A stretch of DNA of 64,000 nt from Coccinella septempunctata. Taxonomy: Eukaryota; Arthropoda; Insecta; Coleoptera; Coccinellidae. The notes beneath the pieces were generated by a model. The model searched no databases and was not told the DNA's origin. It saw only the letters and a program-made list of their open reading frames with translations. Below, piece by piece: positions 40,192 to 52,380 of this stretch. Position 1 is the stretch's first letter. Every line of letters begins with the position of its first letter. The position numbers and the translations under genes are program-made. The stretch is from assembly GCF_907165205.1 (NCBI RefSeq), contig NC_058195.1:25378936-25442935 (forward strand), in the 5' to 3' direction.

Positions 40192-41415
40192 TCAGTACCA
40201 AGGCCTTGAACATTGCTCATCTCTAGGTGGATGATTTTCCTGGGACTGAACAGGAGCTCTTGAATTCTCGTTTTGTTTAACAAAATAGCAAATTAACCAT
40301 GAGACAAAGTAATATTCTCTCATAATTTTCTCAGCTTCTTGAATAATGGAGGTTGGCTCTCTCAAATGTTTCAAATGGAATTCGATTTTGTGGTTGAATT
40401 TCAATGTAATTTTTGAAATGTTTCTGAATGTGATATTGTAAATTGGTACTGTGTTTTCAAATATAGAATTTTCAATTATGATTTTGCAGTCGGAACTGAG
40501 CAAATTGGCTACTTGAATGGATTTCTTCATTATGATTCCATGACAATCTTCTATTACTTCTTGGGTTTTCTTGAAGATGGTCAACAATTGTTTGTTTTTC
40601 AGTACATGGGTAATCTTGAAGTTGTTTATTGACAAGGAAGTCTGGCAAAGTTGAGGCTTTGTCAGGGTACAGGCTTCTTTTGTTGGCGCTTGAAGACAGA
40701 GTGCTAAGGAGTTGCTTATTGATCGGCAGGCTTCGTCGGTCCAATATTCCTCATTTTTGATCAAATACTTCTTTGGTGGTATTATCTCAATATCTTGATG
40801 ATTGGGTACTGGGTACACTTGGGAGTAATTTGCAATGAATTGCTTAAGAATAGGGATTTTTAATAGGAATGTTAAGGATTTATCTGTTCCTATGACAGAT
40901 ATCTTTGAAAATTCTAATAATTTGTAAAGATGAGCATTATTAATTGATGAAAGCTCTTGTGGTTTATAAATTTTCTCAAGATATTGTTCAATAGAATGGA
41001 GTTCTTCAACTTTGAAAAGTTCTAGGTTCGGTATTTCAAATATTGCAAAACTTATTGTTCTTTCTATCATAAGTAGATAGTTGAGTAATACTTTCGATTG
41101 AAATATAAGATTTTGTGTCCTAATCCTGAAATCTTCATTAGATTTTATTTTGTCAAATAATGACTGAGTCTTCAAAATATTTTTATTTAACAAAGCGACA
41201 TCTTCTGAATATCTTTTAGGCAAGTGATTGGCAAATGATGTTAATTTATCAATTCTTTCAATTTCATTATTTGCATTTTGATGAAGTCTTTCTAAATTTT
41301 CATTTATGGTATTCAAATTATCATCGTCTAAATTTCCAGTAATAAATTTTATACCTTTTCCAATGAAATTCACCAATCCTCTCTTAACTTTGTAGTTGCC
41401 ACTAAATTTATTCAA
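40192..41415 (-). pseudogene. Insect retroviral envelope gene, main part (errantivirus/baculovirus F-like)
   Basis: A 407-codon frame resembling the F-type fusion glycoprotein of insect endogenous retroviruses. Near its start is a basic site followed by the hydrophobic, glycine-containing stretch expected of a fusion peptide. A helical region, conserved cysteines in the middle and a hydrophobic membrane span near the end (about residues 368-378) follow. The signal-peptide part is in another frame at 41,500-41,703, so the gene is broken by a frameshift. No gag, pol or LTR of the same element was recognised nearby, so it is an isolated relic. Confidence 0.7.
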
Positions 41416-41499
41416 AATTTGTTCAACTTGATTGAGATTTGTTTGAAATTCAAGACATATTTCATGAGTGGATGTACTTAAGTATCATGTTCATGTTAT

Positions 41500-41703
41500 T
41501 TATAAAGACTTTCTTAGCTGTTTGAAACTGTTTCTTAAATAAGAGATGTCAATCAAGAAGAGAAATTTGTGATAGTGATCTAAAATTTTTGCATTACACA
41601 AGTTTTCTTCGAAGTATCCGTTATTGATTATTTTGGTGACCTGAAGGGCCTGGTTGGTTTGGGTCTGCATCAGCATTATTGGAATTATTACCAAGATATG
41701 CAT
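41500..41703 (-). pseudogene. Envelope N-terminus with signal peptide
   Basis: 67 codons starting with a hydrophobic leader, directly upstream of the env frame but in a different register. The leader, order and distance suggest the start of the same envelope gene. The adjoining minus-strand frame (41,705-41,902) could be the end of pol but is not recognisable. Confidence 0.55.
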
Positions 41704-41902
41704 CCTAGGGTGTGTAGTTCCTTCTTCTTAATCGAAGTGGATTGAGTTGATGGTCTTCCTTCTGGATGAAGTGGGTAGAATTGATTCTCTGCTGGTTCGA
41801 TGTGGTTTCTTGGTGATACCGCACAAAGACTTCATAGTCACCGGGAGTTCCTCGAACACTCTTCGAACAGCCTGTACAATTGCCGGACGAGTCCGTATTC
41901 AC

Positions 41903-42701
41903 TTATGGAGACTGATTCTAGTTTTTTTTTTTTTCACTAAAACCGCGTTGCGATCTTAGAACATAGAATATCAGGAAGGAGCTTTTTCGAATAAATGTGA
42001 CGGGAATTGTGCGACGGAAACGGCCATATTGGTCTTCCAAGTTTTTTTTTTAAAAGTGGCAGACTTGAAAGTCAAATGATTCTGTTATCTGTGGCCAAAT
42101 GAACAAAGTGATGTTTTGAATTAATTTTGGTAATTTGGATTCTTGAAATTTGCTGGAAATGAGGATTTTGGATATTGTAGCGTGAATAATTCATAGGTAG
42201 GTGATTTTTTTTAACTGAATAACAGGTATTAATTATTCCTGAATTTCATGACATATAACAAGGTTATCCCATGACAATAACACTCCATGGGCGTAGGTGA
42301 TGTTAAGTCATAGACCTTAATACCATTAAGTATCTAGCCAAGCATTGTTAGGCGGGGTGAATTTCCGCTTTGATTATCAATTTGAACGAGCTTGAAAAAG
42401 CTTCTGACTTTACGTCAGTGCTTTCCTAATTTTTTTGATTAATCAGAATCAACTGACTATTGAAGTTAGTTTTTTGGAAACTTCATTGTCCTACGTCACT
42501 GTTGAAACGGAAATATATGTCGGCCATATTTCTCCTCCATTCCGGTCAAATTGAACTGAGCAATATGCTCCGATGCGATTCCGTGCTTCTTGTGGGAAAC
42601 GGTCTCGTAACAATATACCTAATTTTGATTAACCCTTCACTTCAACACTTTCCCTTGTTAAATAAAATTTGGAAACATGTGAAAAAGAAATTGACATTAG
42701 T
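41903..42701. other. No gene; possible LTR remnant
   Basis: The minus strand just past the copia-3 stop contains AAGGGAAAG followed by TGTTGAAGTG near 42,640, which could be a polypurine tract and LTR start. No partner LTR was found. The rest is AT-rich. Confidence 0.35.
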
Positions 42702-43957
42702 CTAAACAAGTCCCATTCTGTTGCACAGTATCTTCAAACAAGGAGCAGAAAGAGGCTTGGTCATGATATCTGCAACTTGATCTTCTGAAGACACTTTCTT
42801 GACAGACAATCTACCATCGGCTACTTGCTCTCGAATAAAGAAATGCTTTTCTTTGTTTTGTTCTGCAATGATTTTCTGGATTTTCCGCAAGTCTTGGAGC
42901 AGCAGCATTATCTATTTGTAGAAATGGAACTTCTTTCAAAATGCTCATTTGATTCAACAAACGACTAAGCCAAATTATTTCTTTCGAGGCTTCACTCGCA
43001 GCTACAACTTCTGCCTCTGTGGTAGAGTCAGTAACTGACCCTTGACGTTGACTAATCCACGAAACAGCAGCGCCTGCATAAGTAATCAGAACTCCTGACG
43101 TCGATCTACCTGTCTTCATACATCCACCAAAATCTGCATCAGAAAAACATCCAAGAACGCCTTTCTTCTCATTGTGCTTGTATAATAGTCGAAAATTTAG
43201 AGTACCTGCTATATATCTGAAAACTCTGTCTATATCTTCAATAGTAGGATTTTCCAGTGATCTTCATAGCAAACCAACTGAATATGCTAAATCAGGTCTA
43301 GATCCCAACATCAGGTACATTAGAGAGCCCACAGCTTGGCGATATGGAAACTGAGATGCTCTCCCCACTGCTTTCCCTGTATTTGAAGTACTCTCCACAC
43401 CCTGAAGCATTGGTGATGAAACTGATTTACATCCCATAAAATTGAAACGTTCAAGTATTTTCTGAGCGAAAGACGTTTGACACACTTTTATGTTACCATT
43501 TGACACTCGATTTCAAGTCCCAAAAAATAGGAGGCTTTTTCGGAAGTAATCTTGAACTCGGCTCGAAGCTGATCCAAAAATCTCTCTAATTCTGCTCTAC
43601 TGGTCGATGCTATGATTCCATCATCTACATATAGAGTGAGAATCGTCTTGACACCATTTTCATTTCCAATGAACATACAAGGCTCCTCATCGCTAGCCTT
43701 AAACTTCAGAAATTCAAGAAATTTTCCAGTGCGTTTATTACAGCATCTCGGTGACTGCTTGAGTCCATATAAGACTTTTCTTGAGCTTCCAAACTCTATC
43801 AGTGCCATCATTAAATCCCTCTGGTTGCTGCAAATAGATATTTTCTTCCAACTCTCCATACAGAAAAGCTGTTTAAACATCAAATTGAAATAAGTGCATC
43901 TTTTCTGTTGCAGCAACACCAAGCATCAAACGGATAGTTTGCAATTTTACAACAGGA
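42702..43957 (-). pseudogene. copia-3 pol fragment (RT to RNase H)
   Basis: Broken minus-strand frames 43,922-43,488, 43,506-43,264, 43,119-42,811 and 42,908-42,702. They hold a decayed FDVKTAFLYG motif with a stop, VLYGLKQSPRC, LYVDDGIIAS, FPYRQAVGSLMYL, SRPDLAYSV, then RNase H (STTEAEVVAASEA) and the pol C-terminus VADIMTKPL. Several frameshifts make it dead. Gag, protease and integrase are absent. Confidence 0.85.
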
Positions 43958-44227
43958 CTGAATGTTTTAGTTTAAACCCTTGGAACATAGATATTTATGT
44001 TCTAATAACAGATAACAGAATCATAAATGAAAATGAAATTAATTTGTCAAATATCAATGTCACTGTTGTCTTCAATGGATATGTACAAATTCGAATATAT
44101 TTTTACTGGCGGAAAATTATCAAAAGATCAGATGAAAATCTCACCTTCGAAAGAAGAATTTCTTCAGAGAAATCGAGTGATTAGTAAAAGAACACGTGTT
44201 GGGACAGTTCAAGACATCTTCCAAAAA

Positions 44228-44413
44228 ATGGTATTGAAAACTTATTGTGTATTTGGATGTGAGGATGTTGTTTGTAAGAGACATCGGTTTCCGAAACTAA
44301 GACAGCTCTTTTTAAAAAGTGGGTTGAAATCATCAAGCCAAAATATTACCAAGATTTATCTGTTGAGCAGATATACAACAGGTATTATGTATGTGATGCT
44401 CATTTTAGCTGAT
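44228..44413 (+). pseudogene. THAP zinc-finger fragment with frameshift
   Basis: Starts ATG, then TYCVFGC (first cysteine pair) and KRHRFPK. After a one-base deletion near 44,305, another frame gives FKKWVEI, YYVCDAHF (the CxxH pair) and a stop. The spacing fits one THAP domain. It may come from a P-type transposase or a host THAP gene; it is not the same sequence as the P-element THAP at 29.0 kb. Confidence 0.65.
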
Positions 44414-44439
44414 TTACCTAAGTGTTGAAAAAAACCCAG

Positions 44440-45369
44440 GTTTGTCCATTCCTCGTCGTTCTTTGGAATTTGTCATTCCACAAACGTCATTACACCGAAT
44501 TTCGCATAAAGACTTTCTCTTAAGGCTTATAAAGTTCAGTTAACACAAGAACTCAAGCCGGCCGATCATCAACAACGTCGTGTTTTTGCTGATTGGGTCC
44601 TTGAAATGCATGAAAATGATCCGGAATTCCAGCGAAAAATCATCTGGACTGATGAGGCCCATTTCCACCTCGGTGGCTACGTCAACAAGCAAAATTGTCG
44701 CATCTGGGGCTCGGAAAACCCAAGAGTTATTGTTGAGAAGCCTCTCCATCCTCAACGTGTGACTGTTTGGTGCGGTTTATGGTCCGGCGGGATCATTGGA
44801 CCTTACTTTTTCGAAAATGAGGTTGGATCAACAGTTATGAGGTTGGATTGCGTTATCGAGAGATGATTAAAGAATTTTTATGGCCGGAGTTGAATGGTAT
44901 TGATCTGGACAACGTTTACTTTCAACAAGACGGCGCTACGTGCCACACAAGCAACGAAACCATTGATCTTTTACGGGAAAAGTTTCCGGACCGTGTTATC
45001 TCTCGAAGAGGTGATCACAATTGGCCACCGAGATCATGTGATTAACACCTTGCGACTTCTTCCTTTGGGGCCACGTTAAAGATAAGGTCTACGCCAACAG
45101 CCCAGCGTTGATTCAAGACCTCAAAGATGGAATTCGTGAGGCTATCGAGGACATAGGGCAGCCACTTTGCGATTTGGTTATGGAAAATTTCATGAGAAGG
45201 ATATGGTCCTGTAAGCGTAGTGGCGGTGGCCATTTGGTTGATGTTGTTTTTCATTATTAACGGCATACTTTCCTCTTTCTTATGAAATAAATATCCGATC
45301 ATTTATCTCGAAAAATGGCATTTTCCTTTGAATATCAAAATAACACCTCTTATTGGAAAACCCTGTATA
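44440..45369 (+). pseudogene. Tc1/mariner-type transposase, degenerate
   Basis: Scattered frames from ~44,440 to the stop at 45,259 give IPRRS in the helix-turn-helix end, VQLTQELKPADH, IIWTDEAHFHLGGYVNKQN (first Asp), VYFQQDGATCHT (second Asp), HNWPPRSCD and PCDFFLWGHV (third Asp, ~37 residues later). Frameshifts near 44,510, 44,840 and 45,035 break it. Sequence ending CTTATTGGAAAACCCTGTAT at ~45,369 looks like the right TIR; the left end was not found. It lies ~200 bp before the host exon, so probably in its intron. Confidence 0.82.
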
Positions 45370-45569
45370 TCCGAAAATCAAGGCGACATGCAAATAGAAT
45401 AATTATTCACATGGCTGAAATTTATTCTATCATTAATGGATAATTACGTTTAATTCAAACTGAGCTATTATTATGAGGTCGGCGGAAGCGACAATTAATG
45501 TTCAATATTCAATTCATATCGCCGAAATGCGAATTCAACATTATTATATTATATTATTATTATTTGCAG

Positions 45570-45815
45570 AATCAATTGGAAGAATCCTCGCGCACCTCCA
45601 AATCAAGCGTACCTGCCCACCTATATAGAACAGATAGCAAATGTGATAACGCATGCAATCTGGGTTTTACCCAGTGTTATTGCCACTAGGGAACTCTTCC
45701 AAAGATCTCAAAGCGAAGCTCAGAGCTTGTCAGCTCTAATTTATGGATCTACACTCATCTTCCTTTTTGTCGTGTCTACCTCATTCCATTATGTGTTCTT
45801 CTATAAGAAAGATAG
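45570..45815 (+). CDS. Host gene exon: MMD-like protein (PAQR family)
   Basis: One 246-bp internal exon between ATTTGCAG and GTAAGT splice sites, reading from 45,571. It encodes NWKNPRAPPNQAYLPTYIEQ, then ANVITHAIWVLPS and a hydrophobic helix ending VVSTSFHYVFF. This matches the start of monocyte-to-macrophage differentiation factor (MMD/PAQR10-11), seven-transmembrane proteins of Golgi and other internal membranes: the conserved NPRAPPN region, first transmembrane helix and STxFH motif of the second. Other exons were not found, so flanking introns hold many of the elements listed here. It is the only convincing host coding sequence in the window. Confidence 0.82.
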
Positions 45816-45919
45816 GTAAGTATTGTTACTTGTTCGAGTTTCAAGTTACAATTTTAATATGTTAAATTTTTTTATTTTTTTTGAAGAATCAAAAAGAATA
45901 TAAATATATAAATAAATTC

Positions 45920-47251
45920 GAAGGTGTTCAGTTTTGCCTTTGCCCATGCACTGGCATCTTTTAAATCTGGCCAAATGAAACGAGAAACCATTTGCTTTAC
46001 TGAAGACCTGATTCCTGAACCGTGAAGCTGCGGAATTATTTTGGTAGGAATGGTCGAATAGTCTTTGTAGATATGTCACATAAGTTTCTTCCGTTAGGAA
46101 TTGTAGCATTTTAATTGAAGAGTTGATTGACCGTTTTTCAAAGACAAAAATACAGGATCTTCATTCTGAGCTTTAGCTAATTCATTTTTAATGGTGTTGA
46201 TACTGTCAATACGTAAAAGTGTGTCATCAACCACGTTGGCTTTAGCACTAATATGTCTGAAACCTGTAGAAAATTCAGAAATATTTTGTAAGCGGCGAAG
46301 TTGAAGCGGTGAAGCTTTCTCGTTTTTCTGATTGAAGGCATATATTAATAGAGGATAGTAACCTAACATGGAGCCCACATATATTGCATTGTACAACCAA
46401 GGCTAAGAAATCCCTGTACAGGATTCAAAGATGCTTCGTTCGGTGTAGCTGCCAGACCCTGTCTTTACCATATAAGCCTTACAAACGTCGGATACTAGAA
46501 TTCGCTGGACCGGTGTGGCATCCTAATTTCAAGCAAGATGAACTCCTGTTGGAGCAGGTGCAGCGGAGGGCGACCCGGATTCCTTTTGGTAACATAAGAA
46601 CAAGTTATGAAGAACGGTTATCCATGATGAAATTGGACACATTCACAGACCGAAAACTTTAAGGATGACATGGTCACTGCTTTTCGAGCTATAAGAGGGT
46701 TCTTTGGAGTGGATTTATCTTTGCTTTTCACATTCAATAGAAATCATCTGAGGGGACACAACTATAAATGAAAGAGAGAGCAATTTTTCACCCTAGGACG
46801 GGAGTATTTCATATCGAACAGAGTATTCCTGCTTTGGAATGGGCTACCCTCCGAGATAGTGAACGCTTCCAGGGTGAACATCTTCAAGGATAGGTGGTAT
46901 GCGTGGAGGTGTGGATGATGACTGGCCAAGATATTTTTTTTTGTTATTGGAGACATTATTCATTTGTTTCTTTACTTTCTATTTACAGGAGGGTGAATTA
47001 TTTTATTTTCCTTTGCATTGAGTTATATAGATTTATCTCAACTCATTTGTACCCTATAATAATAAAAGAGGACGATGGTCAGTATTGTACCGAAACCCAT
47101 AATGAGTTAATGTTCTTATAGCCCTTTTGTCATAGGCACCCAGTATTTGTATGCAGTGTGTGTTGTGTTGCCTGCGATATTGATTCTCTGCTTCACAGTT
47201 TGGCTTGTCCGTTTGTTCCTTTTTTTGTTTCTTATATGCATCGCATCGCAT
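45920..47251 (-). pseudogene. Ty3/gypsy pol fragment split by a non-LTR insertion
   Basis: The upstream part (47,251-47,066) gives RNase H-like GAYDKRAIRTL and TDHRPLL. The downstream part (46,350-45,920) continues with LIYAFNQKNEKASPLQLRRL, HISAKANVVDD, then in another frame the integrase zinc-binding remnant (SRFIWPDLK-like). A plus-strand non-LTR fragment lies between, and both sides carry a similar AATA-AGAGGA-GAT-GT string that looks like an eroded target duplication. Several frameshifts are present. Confidence 0.75.
46352..47066 (+). pseudogene. Non-LTR element 3' fragment inside the gypsy relic
   Basis: Encodes the end of an APE-type RT: ILEFAGPVWHPNFKQDELLL, EQVQRRATRIPFG, then after frameshifts EYFISNRVFLLWNGLPSEIV. 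It ends in a short ATAATAATAAAA tail near 47,066. Only the last ~180 codons remain. Clade not resolved. Confidence 0.75.
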
Positions 47252-47551
47252 GTGAATGAAAGAATGATTAGGGATAAATAAACCGTTTTGCTTGTAATGA
47301 AGGTTGATTTCTTGAGCGTGAACCAGTAAGAATATAACAGATTATCATAAATTTCGAAAGTTTATTGAGATTGGATTCAGGTCATTCATTTAGGTATGTT
47401 GATGATTTTGTCTGATTTTGTCATCATAAAATAAATTTTTTAAATCGAACATTATTGAATTCCTTCGTACTTTTGGTCAACTCCGACCACCCTGAATAGC
47501 ATCACAGTACAACTTGGCTACCAACCAGCAAGTTCCAGCAAAGAAGTTCTG
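47252..47551. other. No gene seen
   Basis: AT-rich sequence between gypsy relics. It may include remnants of an LTR, but I found no matching repeat. Confidence 0.4.
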
Positions 47552-47803
47552 ATGAAAAACAAGGACTCGTCGTCTGAAAGTGGGGTAAAACTTCCACCAG
47601 AAGATAACACTCATTATGAAAGTAGGAACATTCCGGACATCATTAAAGAGTGCTCAATACCAAGTGCTGAATCCATAGTTCATAAATTTCTAGACCAAAA
47701 TCACAGAATGCACATATCGCTTGTTCTGACATTCTGACACCGAAATCTGGAAAAATTACGAATTTACATCAACCAATTCCAAGAAAAATGTTTAGGAATG
47801 TAC
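47552..47803 (+). pseudogene. Retroelement gag/protease fragment, left half
   Basis: Ends in a frame (ITNLHQPIPRKMFRNV) that continues without a break in the protease fragment starting at 49,742 once the intervening non-LTR copy is removed. The function of this part is not recognisable alone. Confidence 0.55.
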
Positions 47804-49733
47804 CAATAAATAATGCCTATTCATTTCCTCAAAATGCTGGAGCAGAGAGTTTGGCTTATCAGGCTGCTGAAAGTAATCAATTCAATATTTACCAACAAAA
47901 TCCTAGCAATACTTCACAGATTGATCTCAGTGTATTAATTCAAAAAATTGTAGTTGATACACTCAATAGTATGAAAATTAATTCTGATGCATCCGATGGG
48001 AATTTTAGTTTTAAACAATGTAGTGACAAGGCTTGGAAGATTATAAACTCGAATATCAGGGGAAAAGCCAGAAAAACAGGTGAAATCAATAAGATTAAAA
48101 ACGGAGATGATGTACTGGCGGACAAAGAAAGTATTGCTGAATTTTTCAATAGTTTTTTCGTTAACTCACCGGCGTAAGCAGAGAGTTGCCTCAGGCGAAC
48201 GATGAATGTAATATCTCGTCTAGGGTGTCGAAATCTATGTTTCTAACACCAGTAGATGAAGAAATGATTTCGGGTATTATCAAAAATCTGAAGAACTCTG
48301 ATAGTGTAGGCGTTGATGGTATAAGTGCAAAAATGTTGAAAGACAACGTAGATCTGATAGCTGGACCATCAGCGCATCTTATATGATGTTCGATAGCATG
48401 GAGTCTTGCATCCCGCACAGCATGGTTTCCTCAAGAAAAGATCAACAGCAATTTATAATTTTCTGAATAAACTATATGATAGTGTCAACAATAGGATGAA
48501 AGCAACGAGGATCTTCATGGATCTCAGTAAAACATTCCACCTGGTTAGGCTGAAAACCTACTTGACAGGTAGACGTCAGATTGTTGAGTTGAACGGTGTG
48601 AAGTCGGGTGTGCAGGTTACGGAGTGTGGAGTCCCTCAGGGATCTGTGTTGGGCCCGTTACTTTTTATATTATACATGAACGACTTACCCGATGTGGATG
48701 GTGAAGATCTCGTCAATATGTTTGTAGATGATATCAGCTATCTGTGTAGTCAAGCAGAAAGAGAAAGCCTAATAGAGAAAAATTCGTGGAGTGGTTCAAT
48801 AAAAACAGATTATATCTGAACCTGGACAAAACAGTGTTCATAAATTTCACACCTAGAAACAAAAACAACACAGAGTCACTTTTGATAAAAAATAAAAGAA
48901 AGAGCGTAAAACAGGTTACTGAAACGAAATTCTTGAGCTCATGGCTGGAAAACACTTTGGGCTGGGATAAACATGTAGATTCAGTCTGCGGGAATTATTT
49001 TACTTATAAAAAAAATGTCGTCCTCCTGCTACGCTCTATATAGATTAGGGAAGTTGACGAATTCTAGTATAATGATGATGTACTACAATTCCCACATATA
49101 TTCAAAAGAAAATATGGCATAATATTCTGGGGTTGCTCTTCATTGTGTTTGAGAGTATTTGGAATGCAGAAGAGAGCTATCAGACTGATTGCTGGAGTGC
49201 CGAGGTCTACTTCTTGTAGGCCGTTTTTTGTCGAGAGTAATTTGCTCACCGTGCCGTGCATATATATAATGGAAGTGATAATGTTCACTAGATCAAATTT
49301 GAATAATTTCAGGAGAAATAAAGATTACCACGACTATTGCACGAGGCATGGGAGTGAACTCTCCGTACCTGCACATAGGTTGGCTGTTTGTGAGCAGAAT
49401 CCAGCATATATGGAAATACTTCTGTATAACAGACTGCCAGATTCCATAAAAGATCATCAAAATCCATTTGCATTCAGAAAGGCTGTGAAATCTCTATTGC
49501 TAGGAAAAGGATACTATAGTATCAAGGAATTTCTGGAGGATGGGGGATTGAAATGATGTCAGGGAGTTTTTGATTGGCTGCTTTGTTTTTTTTTGTGGTT
49601 GGGTCATTTTTTGCTTGAGTTAATTCAAGTTCTTACCACTGTTGCATTTTTTTTTCTGCTATTGAGCTCTTGACTTATCCTATATTGCATAAAACAATCT
49701 TTGGATGAATAAATTTTCTTTACTTTACTTTAC
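47804..49733 (+). mobile_element. Degenerate non-LTR element with target duplication
   Basis: Flanked by GAATGTAC (47,796-47,803; 49,734-49,741). It contains RT pieces in several frames: EFFNSFFVNSP; VGVDGISAKML; QHGFLKKRSTAIYN; VPQGSVLGPLLFILYMNDLP; FVDDISYLCSQ (catalytic); WLENTLGWDKHVDSVC; and a C-terminal region ending near 49,556. The tail is (CTTTA)n. Frameshifts and internal deletions (for example between KTFH and LVRLKTYL) make it dead. The 5' part (to ~47,990) may be ORF1. Confidence 0.8.
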
Positions 49734-50000
49734 GAATGTACAGGATGGCCTGAATCCAAATACTCTTCCAATACAATCAAACATTCCTGTACACAATTCA
49801 CCTTTTTCGCTGAGTGATGCGAGTAAGTTGATGTCGCGCATTGTTTTACTGCTAAATGGTGTGAAATTTAATTTTGAATTTTTGGTCATAAATTGTTTAT
49901 CCCAACCGGTAATAATTGGTTGTGATTTCTTGCGGCATTTTGAGGCAGATGTTTTGTTATCCCAATGTACGTTATGGTGGAAGTATAGAGGTCAGATTTA
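49734..50000 (+). pseudogene. Retroelement aspartic-protease C-terminal fragment
   Basis: Begins with the second copy of GAATGTAC and encodes a retropepsin-like tail: NGVKFNFEFLVINCL and PVIIGCDFLRHFEADV. The catalytic DTG/DSG itself is not visible. It is the continuation of 47,552-47,803. The family is probably Ty3/gypsy. Confidence 0.65.
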
Positions 50001-51890
50001 AGCTGTAAAGGAAATAGGCAATCATAATAATAATATGACGTTTTCATCTGAAATACTGCCAATGTCGTAAATAACGAGCTAATTTGTACCTGTTACTGAT
50101 CCGGCAACATTGTAAAAAGTAATGGAAGGCAGGTCGGCACCGCGAGTGTGCAAGTTAGTCAGTAGAGCACATCGGCCGGGCCGACCCAAAAATAATCGAG
50201 AAATAGAAAATAAATATAATTATTTTATTCTTCAAAACTCATTAGAAATGATCAATTTTTATATTCAAATCTCAATTAATTCCCTAGTATAACGTACTTC
50301 AACTTATTTAGATGAACATGACGCTCCAGTTGCCCTGAATTAGTTTATTTCGAAGTTCTCTTTCCTTACGCTAAACACGCTAGCTCGGCCAGCCGTACTA
50401 GCCTAGCGAAACGCTTCAAGCTATGGTACTATGCAGCATCTACGTCGCGCGCAGTTATCACCAAGTTGAACTGTACAATATATCGTATTACGTCGCTGCT
50501 ACGGCCAGCACGAGTTGGGCCTACCTTGCTATGCTTTGGGCGTTTAGTTTTCATATTTCTAGATTTCTCCATTGACTATTCCAAGATATTATATTATCAA
50601 ATGAATAGTTAATCATCAGATATTATGTCTATTTTAGAAAAGAGCGTATTCGTACCGTTTAAGAGTAGTTTAGTCAATGAAAATATAATATATCCCTAAT
50701 TATAGTTAGATTTTTTAATTATTAAATGAATAGTTAATTTTTGTAAAAGGGTATTCGTACTGTACAAGAGTAGTTGAGTAATTTTTCGACCATAAAAATT
50801 CCAAAATTCGTAATTCCCAGTGAATGTATAAGGGCGCAGTGATTTCGAAGCTTCTTGAATACGCGTAAGATCGGGCATCGGCCGGCCGACCCTCGTAGTG
50901 GGGATATAAGAATCGCATCCGCAACGCTGTTTCCATATTATGAATTGAATTAGGTCAGTGTCGTAGAATAAGAGAAAGGGGTGCACGTATTTATCAGTTT
51001 TCTTTTTTCTTCGATTCATTTCGTAAATTTTGATGATCTGAGTGGATTCTAAATTTCTTGGATTGTTGAATAATTGGAGTAGTAGCAAATCGAAACAAAC
51101 TTTTCATCCTGTCACAAGATCTTGTGAGAGTAGAAGGAAGAATGGTGAAATAAAGAAAGGAAAAATTAGTACATTATCACTCAAAATCAAAATTGTAGAT
51201 GTGTTTCAGTAAGCTTAAAATTTTTATTCGTATTGACGTTGATGTTTTGGGTTGTAATAAATTTGTTATTGGTATTTACAGAAATACCCCGAAGAAGAAT
51301 AAATCTATTATTCAAAAGCTTGGCAAAAACAAAGAAGTGTAGTACATTCTTTCTCCAAAAACAAGCCTATATGTCGCATTGAAAACGAAACTTTTATACA
51401 TTGCGGTTGTATAAAGAAAATCAGACCATATCTATAGGATGGGGCATAAGTCTGGAATAAAATTAATGTTTCTTCAATATTAATCAACCACTCAAAATGA
51501 AGACGCTGAAACCCACCAATTGCTTTTCAATTAACTTCTTCTTCTATCAATTAATAGTTTATCAAACAATAACTTAACATCAAGATGCTGAAAAACATGT
51601 CAATTGAGTTCTGATTGCACTTATTTTTGGGAAATAAAATTGAATATTTTTCTTCCACTCCTCAGCTGCAACCCCATTCAACTTATCTTTAGAAACTTAA
51701 TTGACAAAAAATATATCAATATTTAATTTTTCAAAAATTAAGATTATGGTGGGAATCCGCGATTTAATTTCCAGTTTTTTGTTGAAAAAGTAGATATTAA
51801 TTTTATTCCAGGATATTCCCCCTGTATATCCTGGTTCTGGCCGACCCACACCTTATGTGCACAAGCCGTCACTGCAATAAAGCGTTTACA
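50001..51890. other. No gene seen; possible old LTR
   Basis: Holds repeated GGCCGACCC words (50,178, 50,883, 51,839) and a degenerate direct repeat (~50,600-50,690 and ~50,715-50,790, sharing AAATGAATAGTTAAT). TGTTACTGATCCGG at ~50,091 and AATAAAG near 51,880 could be the ends of a long LTR belonging to the BEL-like gag that follows; no second copy is present to test this. Confidence 0.35.
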
Positions 51891-52380
51891 ATTTCAAGTT
51901 GTTTTCATTTATGACAAAAATGGTGAAACAATCCCACACCCTGAGTTACCATGAATTTGGTCTATTCAACCGAATTGGATTGGAAAATAGTCCAGGAAAG
52001 GAAATTACAAGCGAAGCAAGCACTCAAAATTCCACAATTCCACGAGGCATCGTAGACAACGGCGCAGTAATACGTAAGCGAAGTACGTATCAAGTGAGAA
52101 ACAGAGAGGTCCCAGTCAACAGCGACGACCGAGACGAGGACACAACGCAAGAAGAGTCGCAGCTTAACTCAGCCCCCCGTGGGCCCGTGTCGAGAAGCTG
52201 GCGAATCTGCAAGCAGGTGACGACGATCACGCAGGCACCAGGAGACGACGATCAGCAAGGCAGACACAATAATACAAGTCGCGAGATAGCGCTCATAGGC
52301 AATTGTGAGTACTCCCAACTCCCATTCACCTTCTGACAATTTCATTATTTTCAAGTTAGACGGTTGTTTTGAATTTAATA

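Noticed and set aside
50600..50790. Degenerate direct repeat as an LTR pair
   Set aside because: Units are short, diverged and adjacent, with no retroelement body between them.
51899..52336. 145-codon frame upstream of the BEL-like gag
   Set aside because: Low complexity, charged composition, no family features; more likely leader DNA.
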